Positions 7,669 to 16,709 of a DNA stretch of 64,000 bases are shown here, in pieces. Position 1 is the stretch's first letter. Every line of letters starts with the position of its first letter. The position numbers were made by a program, and so were the translations under genes. Below the pieces are notes generated by a model that saw nothing but the letters and a program-made list of their open reading frames with translations, ran no database searches and had not been told where the DNA came from. Origin of the DNA: Denitrobaculum sp965232285 (lineage in GTDB: Bacteria; Pseudomonadota; Alphaproteobacteria; Kiloniellales; Kiloniellaceae); the NCBI GenBank assembly GCA_965232285.1, contig CBDDPL010000004.1:5518001-5582000 (forward strand), written 5' to 3'.

Positions 7669-9210
7669 TTAGAACCAGACGCTCGCGGCCAGAACCAGCG
7701 CCAGGGCGAGTGACAGACCGCCGAGGATCAGGCTGAGCCTTTGTGTGCGCGCCCGGCCCTGCAGCGCTTCGAAGGTCTTGGGGTGCAGGCCCAGGCCGCC
7801 ATTCGCCACATCATGGGCGACCTTTTCGAGGTTGGAAATCAGTTGCGGCAGGCGCTCGGCGGACTGCAGCAACTGCCAGGCGCCGTCGCGCAGCCGGGCT
7901 TCGGGTCCGCGGTGCTCGCGCATCCAGGCCTCGATCAGGGGCTGGGCCAGGACCCAGATGTTCAGCTCCGGATCCAGGCGCCGGCTGACCCCCTCTGCCA
8001 TCAGCATGTTCTTCTGCAGCAGGAGTAACTGCGGCTGGACCGGCATGTCGAAGGACTCGGTCAACTGCAGAAGCTGCGCCAGCAAACGCGCGAAGGAGAT
8101 CTGCTGCAGCGGCTTGCCGGCAATCGGCTCGCAGACCGACCGCAGGGCCTGGGCGTAGATATCGAGGGACTTGCCCGCGGGCAGATAGCCGGCCTCGACC
8201 TGCACTTCGGCCAGACGGTGGTAGTCCCGCGCGATGGTGGCCATCAGCATGTCGGCCAGGAAGCAACGGGTGCGGTAATCCAGCCGTCCCATGATGCCGA
8301 AGTCGACGGCGAAGATGTTGCCGTCCGTATCGACACCCATGTTGCCCGGATGCTGGTCGCCGTGAAAGAAGCCGTCCCGGAAGACCTGGTTGAAGAAAAT
8401 CGCAGCCGCCTTGTAGAGCACCTCTTCCAGGTCATGCCCGGCCGCGACCAGGGCTACCTTGTCATCCATGGCGATGCCACCGACCCGCTCCATGGTCAGG
8501 ACGCGGCGCGAGGTGCGCTGCCAGTCGATGGCCGGGACCCGGTAAGTGGGATCCTCGGCGAAGTTTTCGCCCAGCTCCGCCGCGCCGGCGGCTTCCATGC
8601 GCAGATCCATCTCCAGGCGCACCGTCTCCTCGAAGGTGCCGACCACTTCGATCGGTTTGAGACGGCGCAGGGCCGGCTGGGTACGTTCCACCAGTTCGGC
8701 AAGACCGTAGAAAAGGGCCAGATCGCGCTCGAAGGCCTGCTCAACGCCCGGCCGCAGGATCTTGACCGCGACTTCCTGGCCTTCGCGGGTGACCGCCAGA
8801 TGGACCTGGGCGATGGAAGCCGCTGAGATTGGCTTCTGATCGAAGGATTCGAACAGCGCGCTGACCGGCTGCTCCAGTTCCCCCTCGATCGTCGCGCGGG
8901 CTTCGGCGCTGGAAAAGGGTGGCAGATTGTCCTGCAACTGCGCCAGATCGCCGGCGATCTCCTCGCCCAGCAGGTCGGCGCGGGTCGAGAGGAACTGGCC
9001 CAGCTTGATAAAGCTCGGGCCCAGTTCGGTCAGGGCCCGGGCCAGTTTCTGGCCCGGCCGACCCGCGGCCTTTCTGCGGGAAACCAGACGCGCGATCCAG
9101 ACCAGGCTGCGCGCGATGCCCATGGCCTCGAGCGCGGCCAGCGCATCATGCCGTGCCAGCGTGCGGGCGATCGTGATCAGGCGGAGCGGGATAAGGATCG
9201 GGCGGAACAT
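7669..9210 (-). CDS. ubiB: UbiB, ADCK-type atypical kinase of ubiquinone biosynthesis
   Basis: Member of the ABC1/ADCK/UbiB family required for ubiquinone synthesis, thought to act as an ATPase organising the pathway rather than as a hydroxylase. The 513-residue protein has the diagnostic KxGQ-type segment FIKLGQFLSTRADLL (about 67-81), the alanine-rich ATP loop region, AVKILRPG, the catalytic loop HGDQHPGNM (about 288) and VDFGIMG (Mg-binding). The last 25 residues form a hydrophobic tail, the usual membrane anchor. It follows ubiE on the minus strand with a 16-bp gap, so the two are probably cotranscribed. Confidence 0.95.
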   Translation of the reverse strand: MFRPILIPLRLITIARTLARHDALAALEAMGIARSLVWIARLVSRRKAAGRPGQKLARALTELGPSFIKLGQFLSTRADLLGEEIAGDLAQLQDNLPPFSSAEARATIEGELEQPVSALFESFDQKPISAASIAQVHLAVTREGQEVAVKILRPGVEQAFERDLALFYGLAELVERTQPALRRLKPIEVVGTFEETVRLEMDLRMEAAGAAELGENFAEDPTYRVPAIDWQRTSRRVLTMERVGGIAMDDKVALVAAGHDLEEVLYKAAAIFFNQVFRDGFFHGDQHPGNMGVDTDGNIFAVDFGIMGRLDYRTRCFLADMLMATIARDYHRLAEVQVEAGYLPAGKSLDIYAQALRSVCEPIAGKPLQQISFARLLAQLLQLTESFDMPVQPQLLLLQKNMLMAEGVSRRLDPELNIWVLAQPLIEAWMREHRGPEARLRDGAWQLLQSAERLPQLISNLEKVAHDVANGGLGLHPKTFEALQGRARTQRLSLILGGLSLALALVLAASVWF

Positions 9211-9226
9211 ATACCGGGGCCGCTCT

Positions 9227-10087
9227 TCAGATTCGCCAGCCGGAGTGCAGCGCCGCGATGCCGCCGCTGAGGTTGCGGTAGCTGGTCATTTCGAGGCCTG
9301 CGGCCTGCATCCGCTCGATCAGTTCGTCCTGCGGCGGGAACCTGCGGATGCTCTCGGCCAGATACTGATAGGACTCCCGGTCCTTCGCGACCATCTCGCC
9401 CATGGCCGGCAGCACCTTGAAGGAATAGTGATCGTAGAGCGAGGCGAAGAGTGGAATGACGACCCGGCTGAACTCCAGGCAGAGAAAGCGCCCGCCCGGC
9501 TTGAGCACGCGCCGGGCCTCCGCCAGGGCTGCGTCGATGTGGGTGACGTTGCGCAGGCCGAAGGCGATCGTATAGGCGTCGAAGCTGCGATCGGGAAAGG
9601 GCAGAGCCTCGGCGTTGCCGCAGACCCAGTTCAGGCCGTGCAGGATGCCGCGGTCCAGGCCCCGGTCCCGCCCGACCTGCAGCATGCCGGGGGTCAGGTC
9701 ACAGACCGTGACCGGCGCGCCTTCGCTTTTCGGATTTCTCTCGAGCGCTTCCTCCATGGCCGGTGATGGAAGATCATCCCGATCCGCGTTCAGGCGCGCG
9801 TCGATCCGAAAGGCAATGTCGCCGGTGCCGCCGGCCACGTCGAGAAAGCGCTGGCCCGGCCGCGGGTCGAGCCAGTCGATCATGGCGCCTTTCCACAGCC
9901 GGTGAATACCGCCAGACATGAGGTCGTTCATCAGGTCGTAGTTCGAGGCGACGCTCTCGAAGACGCCCTGGATCCGGCCCCACTTCTCGGCGACGGGCAC
10001 CTCCTGGTATCCGAAGTGCGTGAAACCCTCCGAACGACCGGAATCTGCTGGATCGGGAGTTCTTGGCGAAGAAGATTTTGCTGACAT
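9227..10087 (-). CDS. ubiE: Ubiquinone/menaquinone methyltransferase
   Basis: SAM-dependent C-methyltransferase of ubiquinone biosynthesis. Conserved UbiE features: VAEKWGRIQGVFESVASNYDLMNDLMS near the N-terminus is visible in part (VASNYDLMND), the SAM motif FLDVAGGTGDIAFR, NAEALPFPD, AFGLRNVT and the motif GGRFLCLEFS. A roughly 20-residue stretch between motif I and motif post-I is longer than usual. The start is uncertain: ATG at 10087 gives MSAKSS; an in-frame ATG at 10099 adds four residues, and neither has a strong ribosome site. It is divergent from mutM with about 115 bp between them, a layout conserved in alphaproteobacteria. Confidence 0.94.
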   Translation of the reverse strand: MSAKSSSPRTPDPADSGRSEGFTHFGYQEVPVAEKWGRIQGVFESVASNYDLMNDLMSGGIHRLWKGAMIDWLDPRPGQRFLDVAGGTGDIAFRIDARLNADRDDLPSPAMEEALERNPKSEGAPVTVCDLTPGMLQVGRDRGLDRGILHGLNWVCGNAEALPFPDRSFDAYTIAFGLRNVTHIDAALAEARRVLKPGGRFLCLEFSRVVIPLFASLYDHYSFKVLPAMGEMVAKDRESYQYLAESIRRFPPQDELIERMQAAGLEMTSYRNLSGGIAALHSGWRI

Positions 10088-10204
10088 GGCGCGGACCATA
10101 GCGCGCGCTCACCCGCCGCGCTACTCTGTCGGATCGCAATCTTGTCTTTGCGCCCGGCCGCCCGCCGTTCGGAGCGTCTTCGAAAAGAGGTCCTGTTAGC
10201 CTAA

Positions 10205-11065
10205 ATGCCTGAATTGCCTGAGGTCGAGACGGTCATGCGCGGCCTGCGCGTCCGCCTTGAGGGCCGCCGCTTGGTCAAAGTGACGCAGCGCCGGCCCAAC
10301 CTGCGTTTCCCTTTTCCCGACAACTTCGCCGCGCGCCTGACGGGCCGGCGGGTCGAGTCCCTCTCGCGCCGTGCGAAGTATATCCTCATGCAGCTCGATG
10401 ACGGACAGGTCCTGCTCTGTCATCTGGGCATGTCCGGACGCATGATCATTCTGGAGGCGGCGGAACTCGAAAAAGGCGAGTCCCCCTGGGCCGCCCATGA
10501 TCACGTGATCTTCGAGACCGATGAGGGCGACGAGATTCGCTTCAACGACGCCCGGCGCTTCGGGGTGATGGATCTGATCGACGGCGAGCGGCTCGAGGAA
10601 CACAAACTGCTCGCCGGTCTGGGGCCCGAGCCCCTCGGCAATGCCTTCAACGGCCCCGAGCTGGCACGGCGGCTCGAGGGCAAGCGCTCGCCCATCAAGG
10701 CGGCGCTGCTGGATCAGAAGGTGGTGGCCGGCCTGGGCAACATCTATGTCTGCGAGGCGCTTTACATCTCCGGCCTGTCTCCCAAGCGCCAGGCCTATAC
10801 GGTCCAGGGGCAGCGGGCGGAGAAGCTGGTTGCGGCCGTGCGCGATGTGCTCGGGCGAGCCATTGCGGCCGGCGGCTCCAGTCTGCGTGACTACGTGCAG
10901 GCTGACGGCGAGTTGGGCTACTTCCAGCATGACTGGGCGGTCTATGGCCGTGAAGGCGAGGTCTGCCGGCGTTGCGGAGAGGCGGAAGGCAAGACGCCGG
11001 TGCTGATCCGCCGGATCGTGCAGTCCAACCGCTCGACTTTCTATTGTGCGGCTTGTCAGCGGTAA
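10205..11065 (+). CDS. mutM: Formamidopyrimidine-DNA glycosylase (Fpg)
   Basis: Base-excision repair enzyme that removes 8-oxoguanine and formamidopyrimidines and cleaves the abasic site. The product begins MPELPEVETV; Pro2 is the catalytic nucleophile and Glu3 the proton donor after Met removal. Lys in RAKYILMQLD is the conserved basic residue, and the helix-two-turn-helix region includes LDQKVVAGLGNIYVCEAL. The C-terminus has the zinc finger with CRRCG and CAACQ separated by about 17 residues. Length 286 residues is slightly above E. coli (269). Start is immediately clear because the N-terminal proline must follow Met. Confidence 0.97.
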   Translation: MPELPEVETVMRGLRVRLEGRRLVKVTQRRPNLRFPFPDNFAARLTGRRVESLSRRAKYILMQLDDGQVLLCHLGMSGRMIILEAAELEKGESPWAAHDHVIFETDEGDEIRFNDARRFGVMDLIDGERLEEHKLLAGLGPEPLGNAFNGPELARRLEGKRSPIKAALLDQKVVAGLGNIYVCEALYISGLSPKRQAYTVQGQRAEKLVAAVRDVLGRAIAAGGSSLRDYVQADGELGYFQHDWAVYGREGEVCRRCGEAEGKTPVLIRRIVQSNRSTFYCAACQR

Positions 11066-11081
11066 GGTAGACAAGGAACCC

Positions 11082-11528
11082 ATGCGACGCGCGCCGCCCC
11101 TAGAATCCCTCACCCGCCTGTTCCGGCTTCGAGCCGCCGCGCTTTGCGGTCTGGTCTTTTGTGTGCTGCTTGCTGCCGGTCCCAGGCTTGTGGCGGAGAG
11201 TGTGGCGCAAAACCTGGCGCAAAATCCCGCGGCTTTCGTGACCGGTCTTGAAGACGTGCCGCTGATGCCGGAGCTGCGGGACGTTCCCGATGCCGCCGTG
11301 ATCTTCGACAAGCCCTCAGGGCGCCTGGTCGAAGCCTATGCCGAGGGCGATGTGCCGGCAGCGGCGGTCCTGACCTTCTACCGCGAGACCTTGCCGCAAC
11401 TTGGCTGGAGCGCATCCACGGAGAGCGGCGCCAGCGCTGTCTTCTTTCGCGAAAGCGAACGCCTGGAAATTCAAGTCCTGGAGGGACAGCCGCGGCGCAC
11501 GGTGCGCTTCGTCCTGTCCCCGAAATAA
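11082..11528 (+). CDS. Hypothetical exported protein between mutM and enoyl-CoA hydratase
   Basis: A 148-residue product with an N-terminal hydrophobic segment of signal-peptide type (AAALCGLVFCVLLAAGP, about residues 18-34) and no cysteine at a lipobox position I can defend. The mature part is small and soluble, with a repeated-looking pattern of beta strands and helices (DAAVIFDKPSGRLVEAYAEG, then a helix ending FYRETLPQLGW). The start at 11082 is preceded by AAGGAA; a longer frame from 11046 would overlap mutM. It lies between mutM and the enoyl-CoA hydratase on the same strand, probably cotranscribed. I do not recognise the family and assign no function. Confidence 0.6.
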   Translation: MRRAPPLESLTRLFRLRAAALCGLVFCVLLAAGPRLVAESVAQNLAQNPAAFVTGLEDVPLMPELRDVPDAAVIFDKPSGRLVEAYAEGDVPAAAVLTFYRETLPQLGWSASTESGASAVFFRESERLEIQVLEGQPRRTVRFVLSPK

Positions 11529-11575
11529 TCTGAACGCCCGAGCGGCGAACGACGAAATCTGGAGACTGCGAAGCT

Positions 11576-12352
11576 ATGACCTACGAGAACATCCTGGTGG
11601 AAACCCGCGGCAACGTGGGCCTGATCACCCTCAACCGGCCCAAGGCGCTGAACGCCCTCTGCGCGGCGCTGATCGACGAACTGGGACAGGCGCTGGATGA
11701 TTTCGAAAAGGATCCCGAGGTCCGCTGCATTGTCCTGACCGGCTCGGAAAAGGCTTTCGCCGCCGGTGCCGACATCAAGGAGATGAAGGAAAAGACCTTC
11801 ATGGATGTCTACGGCGAGGACTTCATCACCCACGACTGGGAGCGGGTGACCTGGACCCGCAAGCCGGTGATCGCCGCCGTTGCCGGTTACGCCCTGGGCG
11901 GCGGCTGCGAGATGGCGATGATGTGTGACTTCATCATCGCGGCGGAGAACGCGAAGTTCGGGCAGCCCGAGATTACCATCGGCACCATCCCCGGTTCCGG
12001 CGGCTCCCAGCGCCTGACCCGCTTTGTCGGCAAATCCAAGGCCATGGAGATGTGCCTGACCGGCCGCATGATGGATGCCGCTGAGGCGGAGCGCTCGGGC
12101 CTGGTCAGCCGTGTGGTGCCCGTTGAAGAGCTTCTGGAGGACGCGCTCAAGACGGCGGAGAAGATCGCCGGCCTTTCCCTGCCATCCGTCATGATGGCCA
12201 AGGAGGCGGTTAACCGGGCCTACGAGACCACCCTCAGCGAGGGTGTGAAGTTCGAGCGCCGGCTTTTTCACGCCACCTTCGCGACGGAAGACCAGAAGGA
12301 AGGTATGGCGGCCTTTGCTGAAAAGCGGCCGGCTCAGTGGAAGCATCGCTGA
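11576..12352 (+). CDS. Enoyl-CoA hydratase
   Basis: Crotonase-fold enzyme that hydrates trans-2-enoyl-CoA in fatty-acid beta-oxidation. The 258-residue protein shows NRPKALNAL, the oxyanion-hole segment AFAAGADIKEM, the glycine-rich GYALGGGCEMAMMCD containing the first catalytic Glu, and FGQPEITIGTIPGSGG containing the second catalytic Glu, so both acid residues of a true hydratase are present. The C-terminal helix KEGMAAFAEKRPAQW is typical. In many alphaproteobacteria this gene lies between mutM and rpsT, as here. A paaF- or fadB1-type symbol is possible but cannot be chosen from sequence alone. Confidence 0.93.
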   Translation: MTYENILVETRGNVGLITLNRPKALNALCAALIDELGQALDDFEKDPEVRCIVLTGSEKAFAAGADIKEMKEKTFMDVYGEDFITHDWERVTWTRKPVIAAVAGYALGGGCEMAMMCDFIIAAENAKFGQPEITIGTIPGSGGSQRLTRFVGKSKAMEMCLTGRMMDAAEAERSGLVSRVVPVEELLEDALKTAEKIAGLSLPSVMMAKEAVNRAYETTLSEGVKFERRLFHATFATEDQKEGMAAFAEKRPAQWKHR

Positions 12353-12474
12353 TCAGTGGGTCGGGCCGCGGGGGTCGGGCCACGGGGGCCCGGCCGTGGG
12401 GCCATCTCGCAGGGTCTCGTCTTAAGGCGCAGGCGAAGCGATGAAAATTGCGCGATTTTGCGGGTTTTCAGCGC

Positions 12475-12503
12475 TTGACGAGGCTGAGGGCGGCGGTTAT
12501 AAC
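12475..12503 (+). promoter_or_regulatory. Predicted sigma70-type promoter of rpsT
   Basis: TTGACG at 12475-12480 and TATAAC at 12498-12503 are separated by exactly 17 bases, close to the housekeeping consensus. The distance to the rpsT start (12545) is about 40 bases, leaving a short leader. Seen directly; use in vivo is inferred. Confidence 0.7.
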
Positions 12504-12544
12504 GCCGGCCTCTCTCAACAAGCAAAGAATGACAGGTCTTTCAA

Positions 12545-12808
12545 ATGGCCCATCACAAGTCTGCCAAAAAACGGATCCGCCAGACCGCGCGGCGCACCGA
12601 GGTCAACCGCGCCCGTGTCGGCCGCATCCGCACCTTCGTGAAGAACGTTGAGCTGGCGATCGCCGGTGGCGACAAGTCCGCCGCGCAGAGCGCTTTCAAC
12701 GCGGCACAGCCGGAGCTGCACCGCGGCGCCCAGGCCGGTGTTATGCACAGGAACACGGTCGGCCGGAAGCTGTCGCGCCTCAACGCCCGCATCAAGGCGA
12801 TGGCCTGA
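12545..12808 (+). CDS. rpsT: 30S ribosomal protein S20
   Basis: Small basic 16S rRNA-binding protein of the 30S subunit. The 87-residue product begins MAHHKSAKKRIRQTARRTEVN, with Lys/Arg-rich helices and the conserved C-terminal pattern GVMHRNTVGRKLSRLNARIKAM. Length is normal. It has its own good promoter (12475-12503) and is followed by a long noncoding leader before dnaA. The rpsT-dnaA neighbourhood is common in Rhodospirillales and other alphaproteobacteria. Confidence 0.97.
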   Translation: MAHHKSAKKRIRQTARRTEVNRARVGRIRTFVKNVELAIAGGDKSAAQSAFNAAQPELHRGAQAGVMHRNTVGRKLSRLNARIKAMA

Positions 12809-13545
12809 ACGAAAACCGGCCTGACCCGATCCGCCGGCTGGCGCTCTGAGCCCAGCCGCGGCGAGACGGCAAAGCCACCGTGCTCCTGAAACTTGGGGGC
12901 GCGGTTTTTCGTGGCCACTTGTGGCTGGCAGATTTCGTAATTTCGGCGTCTTGACTGACTGCTTTTCCTCCGGCGGTCAGGAGCCTTTCAGACTCTTTTA
13001 TAAGCGTCTGATTTGCGGATTAATTTGTGTATCGCAGAGCTGGCGACACCGGTTCATGGGGTGTGCCTTTTGAGACACAGGCTGTGTCATTTGGGCAAAA
13101 AAAGTCGTCGTTCCTGATTCGATCTTGTTGCCAGAGAGGGCCCTCGCGAGTACACTGTTCGCCCTTAGCCGGGTTCTGGCGTATCAATAAAATTCGGCAA
13201 ATTTTAAATAAAAAAATCCAACGGCGATTCCGTTTCGTAGAATTGCCTAAGGAAGAATTGACGGTAAAGGGAGCACAAATTCTCGGTTTTACTTCAGGAA
13301 TACTTCTTTTTGTCCGAAATTGAGGAAAATGGGGCGGACAAATCGACTAAAAGCTGTGGGAATATTGGGGTGCGTGGCGCGCATCACGCAATCTATCGGG
13401 CTGAGGGTATTTGGGTTTTGTCGAGAATTTCACGGGTAGGATTACATCTTTCTTTGCTTGGGCGGGGGCCTTCGGCAGGTGAGAAATCCGGGTTTGAAAT
13501 CAAGAATGTTCGGTCGGCGCAATAGTGGGCAAAGCGGGGGATCGC
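12809..13545. other. Long AT-rich intergenic region upstream of dnaA
   Basis: About 740 bases without a credible gene. The central part is unusually AT-rich for this genome: the 60 bases 13201-13260 contain only 20 G or C, including an A/T run around 13185-13217. A 15-base inverted repeat, GACACAG-G-CTGTGTC, is at 13074-13088. Short frames here have no family signature or good start. I see no exact TTATCCACA DnaA box on either strand. The region could hold the dnaA promoter and leader or part of an origin; the sequence does not decide. Confidence 0.45.
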
Positions 13546-15081
13546 ATGGGTCGCGAGCAGGCAACTGCGCGAGTAACGGAACAGTGGGCACGGGTGCGCG
13601 GGAGGCTACGGGCTGAAGTCGGCGAAGCCGCATTTCGTAGCTGGCTGAAACCGCTGACACTGGTCAGTGAATCACGGAATGTCGTCAGAATGTCCGTCCC
13701 GACACGCTTCATGCGTGACTGGGTCGCCGACAACTATGCGGAGCGGATACATGCGCTCTGGAACGACGAAAACGAGTCCGTCCGTTCGGTCGAGATCGTC
13801 GTGCAGCCGCCGAGCCGTCCCAATCCGAAACCGGAAGGTTCCGGCGCAGCCAGCGAAGAGCGGGCGTCGTCGCCGGCCGGCGGCGCGCAGAGCCGCTTGC
13901 CTCTGGCCTCGAGGTTCGAGGGGGCCAAGGACGCGCGCAAGGGGAACGAGCCGGATCGAAAGCGGGGCGGCGCCAAGATGGAAAAGATGGCGAAGGACGA
14001 ACTGGAAAGCGGCGATTCCGGGCTCTATATCGAGGCCGGCCGCGCATCCGACCGGGACATCTCCGCGCCGCTCGATCCCCGCTTCACCTTTGACAATTTT
14101 GTGGTGGGCAAACCGAACGAACTGGCCTACGCCGCGGCCCGCCGGGTGGCGGAAGCCGGCAACGCCCCCTTTAATCCGCTGTTCCTTTACGGTGGTGTCG
14201 GGCTCGGTAAAACCCACCTGATGCATGCCATCGCCTGGCAGATCAAGACCAAGACGCCGGAGCGCAGGATCATCTATCTCTCGGCCGAAAAGTTCATGTA
14301 TCAGTTTGTCCGGGCTCTGCGCACGAAGGACACCATGTCCTTCAAGGAGCAGTTCCGCTCCGTCGACATCCTGATGATCGACGATGTGCAGTTCATCGGC
14401 GGCCGCGAGGCGACGCAGGAGGAGTTCTTCCACACCTTCAACGCTCTGGTTGATCAGAACCGCCAGGTCGTGATTTCCGCGGACAAGTCGCCGTCGGACC
14501 TGGAGGGCGTCGAGGAGCGGATGCGTTCGCGCCTGGGTTGGGGGTTGGTGGCCGACATCCATCCGACCACCTACGAACTCCGGCTCGGCATCCTGCAGTC
14601 CAAGTCGGAACAGCTCGACGTCGAGATTCCCTCCAAGGTGCTGGAGTTCCTGGCGCACAAGATCACCTCCAACGTCCGCGAGCTGGAAGGCGCGCTGAAC
14701 CGCATCGTCGCCCATGCCACGCTGGTCGGCCGCTCGGTGACCCTGGAGACCACCCAGGATGTCCTGCATGACCTGCTGCGTGCCAACGACCGTCGGGTGA
14801 CCATCGAGGAGATCCAGAAGCGGGTCGCCGAACACTACAATGTGCGGATCGCCGATATGCACTCGGCCCGCCGCGCCCGGGCCATTGCCCGGCCCCGTCA
14901 GGTGGCCATGTACCTCTCGAAACATCTGACTTCGCGCTCGCTGCCCGAGATCGGGCGCAAGTTCGGTGGTCGGGACCATACGACCGTGATGCATGCGGTG
15001 CGGAAGATCGACGAGCTGAAGTCAACGGATTCGAACTTCGCCGAGGATGTGGAGCTGCTGCGGCGTATGCTCGAAGGCTGA
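13546..15081 (+). CDS. dnaA: Chromosomal replication initiator protein DnaA
   Basis: Initiator of chromosome replication. Domain I (about 1-85) contains the pattern WLKPLTLVSE; domain II is a long, low-complexity linker rich in Ser, Pro, Gly and basic residues (about 90-165). Domain III is the AAA+ ATPase: FTFDNFVVGKPNELAYAAA, Walker A GGVGLGKTHL (about 216-225), Walker B ILMIDDVQFI (about 275-284) and the sensor 1 region. Domain IV has the DnaA-box-binding signature GGRDHTTVMHAV near the end. The start is ATG at 13546 with GGGGGA just upstream; a GTG at 13525 would add seven residues. The 511-residue length reflects the extended linker. Confidence 0.97.
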   Translation: MGREQATARVTEQWARVRGRLRAEVGEAAFRSWLKPLTLVSESRNVVRMSVPTRFMRDWVADNYAERIHALWNDENESVRSVEIVVQPPSRPNPKPEGSGAASEERASSPAGGAQSRLPLASRFEGAKDARKGNEPDRKRGGAKMEKMAKDELESGDSGLYIEAGRASDRDISAPLDPRFTFDNFVVGKPNELAYAAARRVAEAGNAPFNPLFLYGGVGLGKTHLMHAIAWQIKTKTPERRIIYLSAEKFMYQFVRALRTKDTMSFKEQFRSVDILMIDDVQFIGGREATQEEFFHTFNALVDQNRQVVISADKSPSDLEGVEERMRSRLGWGLVADIHPTTYELRLGILQSKSEQLDVEIPSKVLEFLAHKITSNVRELEGALNRIVAHATLVGRSVTLETTQDVLHDLLRANDRRVTIEEIQKRVAEHYNVRIADMHSARRARAIARPRQVAMYLSKHLTSRSLPEIGRKFGGRDHTTVMHAVRKIDELKSTDSNFAEDVELLRRMLEG

Positions 15082-15263
15082 CAGCTTTCCTAACTTTATC
15101 AGCGTGTTATCGGCTGTGGGCCTAAAGCGGCTCGCAGCCGTTTTCCTTCCTGGCCCAGGTGTCCCCGCGTACTGACCGGAACCCGGTGTGGGAAGGGGCT
15201 GTGCACAGGGCTCTTAACCGGCTGATTTTTGTCCGGAATCGGCGCATTTCGCTGCTCTAAACG

Positions 15264-15293
15264 TTTACCTGACGCGCTGGCGCAGTCTATACT
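15264..15293 (+). promoter_or_regulatory. Predicted promoter upstream of dnaN
   Basis: In the 361-base dnaA-dnaN gap (15082-15442), TTTACC at 15264-15269 and TATACT at 15288-15293 are separated by 18 bases, resembling a housekeeping promoter about 150 bases before dnaN. Elsewhere in the gap there is a 10-base palindrome CTGTGCACAG (15199-15208) and two TTATC motifs near 15095-15115, but no consensus DnaA box. Confidence 0.5.
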
Positions 15294-15442
15294 GCCGCCC
15301 CCGAGTCGCTGCGGGCTTTCGGCAAGAGTCAGCAAGGGATTCGGGCAGACGACAACAGCTCTCCGGCGACCTCATTTTCGGGTCGCTCACGGGGGGCGGA
15401 TCAGACGGACAACTCTCGCCGGGAAAGACGTTTCGTACCAAT

Positions 15443-16561
15443 ATGAAGCTGACCATTGAACGCGCAGCCCTGCTTAAGTCGCTGGCACATGTACAGAGCG
15501 TCGTTGAACGCAGAAATACCATCCCGATCCTGTCAAACGTCCTTTTGGAAGCCGGCGACGGCAAGCTGTCCCTGACGGCCACGGATATGGATCTGACCAT
15601 CGTCGATGAGGTCGAGGCCGCTGTTGGCGAAGCGGGGGCAACCACGGCCCCGGCCCATACCTTTTACGACATCGTGCGCAAGCTGCCCGACGGTGCGCAG
15701 GTCGAGGTGACGGCCGGCGGCGATGCCGCGCAGATGACCCTCAAGGCCGGTCGTTCCACCTTCACTCTGGCGACCCTGCCCAAGGAGGACTTCCCGGCCG
15801 GCGGCGACAGCGATCTGCCCCAGGGCTTCGCGTTGCAGGCGGGTGAACTGCGTAATCTCATCGATCGGACCCGCTTTGCGATCTCGACCGAGGAGACCCG
15901 TTACTACCTCAACGGCATTTACGTCCACGCCACGGAATCAGACGGCATGTCGATGCTGCGCGCGGTGGCGACCGACGGTCACCGGCTGGCCCGCTTCGAG
16001 ATGCCCCTGCCGGAAGGCGCGGCCAACATGCCGGGCGTGATCGTACCCAGAAAGACCGTGGGGGAGCTGCGTAAGCTGATCGACGAGCGGGACGAAGCCA
16101 TCGAAGTGGCGCTGTCGGAGACCAAGGTGCGCTTCGCCTTCGGGCCCACCGTGCTGACCTCCAAGCTGATCGACGGCACCTTCCCCGACTACGAGCGGGT
16201 CATCCCCGCCTCCAACGACAAGATGCTGACGGTTGACTGCAAGGCCTTTGCCCAGGCGGTGGACCGTGTCTCGACCATCTCGACCGAGAAGTCCCGGGCT
16301 GTGAAGATGGCGCTGAACAGCAGTGCCATGACCCTGTCCGCGACCAGCCCGGAAAACGGCAGCGCGGTGGAGGAGATCGAGGTCGACTACGGCGGCGATG
16401 CCATCGAGATCGGTTTCAACTCCCGCTATCTTCTGGATATCGCCATGCAGATCGAAGGGGACAGCGCTGTCTTTGCCATGGCGGACGCGGCTTCGCCGAC
16501 GATCGTGCAGGACGTCAAGGACGCGAGCGCCCTCTACGTCCTCATGCCGATGCGCGTCTGA
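15443..16561 (+). CDS. dnaN: DNA polymerase III subunit beta (sliding clamp)
   Basis: Ring-shaped processivity clamp of the replicative polymerase. The 372-residue protein has three clamp domains; recognisable parts are the opening MKLTIERAALLKSLAHVQSVVERRNTIPIL (shortened here: KSLAHVQSVVERRNTIPILS), TDMDLTI in domain I, LRAVATDGHRLA in domain II, and the ending DASALYVLMPMRV, where PMR(V/L) is the usual clamp terminus. Length is normal. It follows dnaA with its own likely promoter and precedes recF, the ancestral dnaA-dnaN-recF-gyrB order. Confidence 0.97.
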   Translation: MKLTIERAALLKSLAHVQSVVERRNTIPILSNVLLEAGDGKLSLTATDMDLTIVDEVEAAVGEAGATTAPAHTFYDIVRKLPDGAQVEVTAGGDAAQMTLKAGRSTFTLATLPKEDFPAGGDSDLPQGFALQAGELRNLIDRTRFAISTEETRYYLNGIYVHATESDGMSMLRAVATDGHRLARFEMPLPEGAANMPGVIVPRKTVGELRKLIDERDEAIEVALSETKVRFAFGPTVLTSKLIDGTFPDYERVIPASNDKMLTVDCKAFAQAVDRVSTISTEKSRAVKMALNSSAMTLSATSPENGSAVEEIEVDYGGDAIEIGFNSRYLLDIAMQIEGDSAVFAMADAASPTIVQDVKDASALYVLMPMRV

Positions 16562-16709
16562 TCATCGGCCCCGAGCGACAGGGACGGCATCGGAGAGGCT
16601 TGGATCGGGAAAACCCGAGGCCGGGCCGCTCGGATTTGAGCCGTTCCCTGTATGAGCCTACGAAGGCCGCGTTGCGTTAAGCATGGCGATCGTTAATCAG
16701 AAGGATCAC

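Noticed and set aside
13310..13525. Small gene just before dnaA
   Set aside because: No ribosome site, no family and atypical composition; more likely leader sequence.
13672..14994. Minus-strand frame opposite dnaA
   Set aside because: Shadow of the dnaA coding sequence with no recognisable domain.
12809..15442. Claim of a defined chromosomal origin in the dnaA region
   Set aside because: No exact DnaA box was seen on either strand in the dnaA upstream or dnaA-dnaN gaps, and GC skew cannot be judged from this window, so only an AT-rich region is reported.
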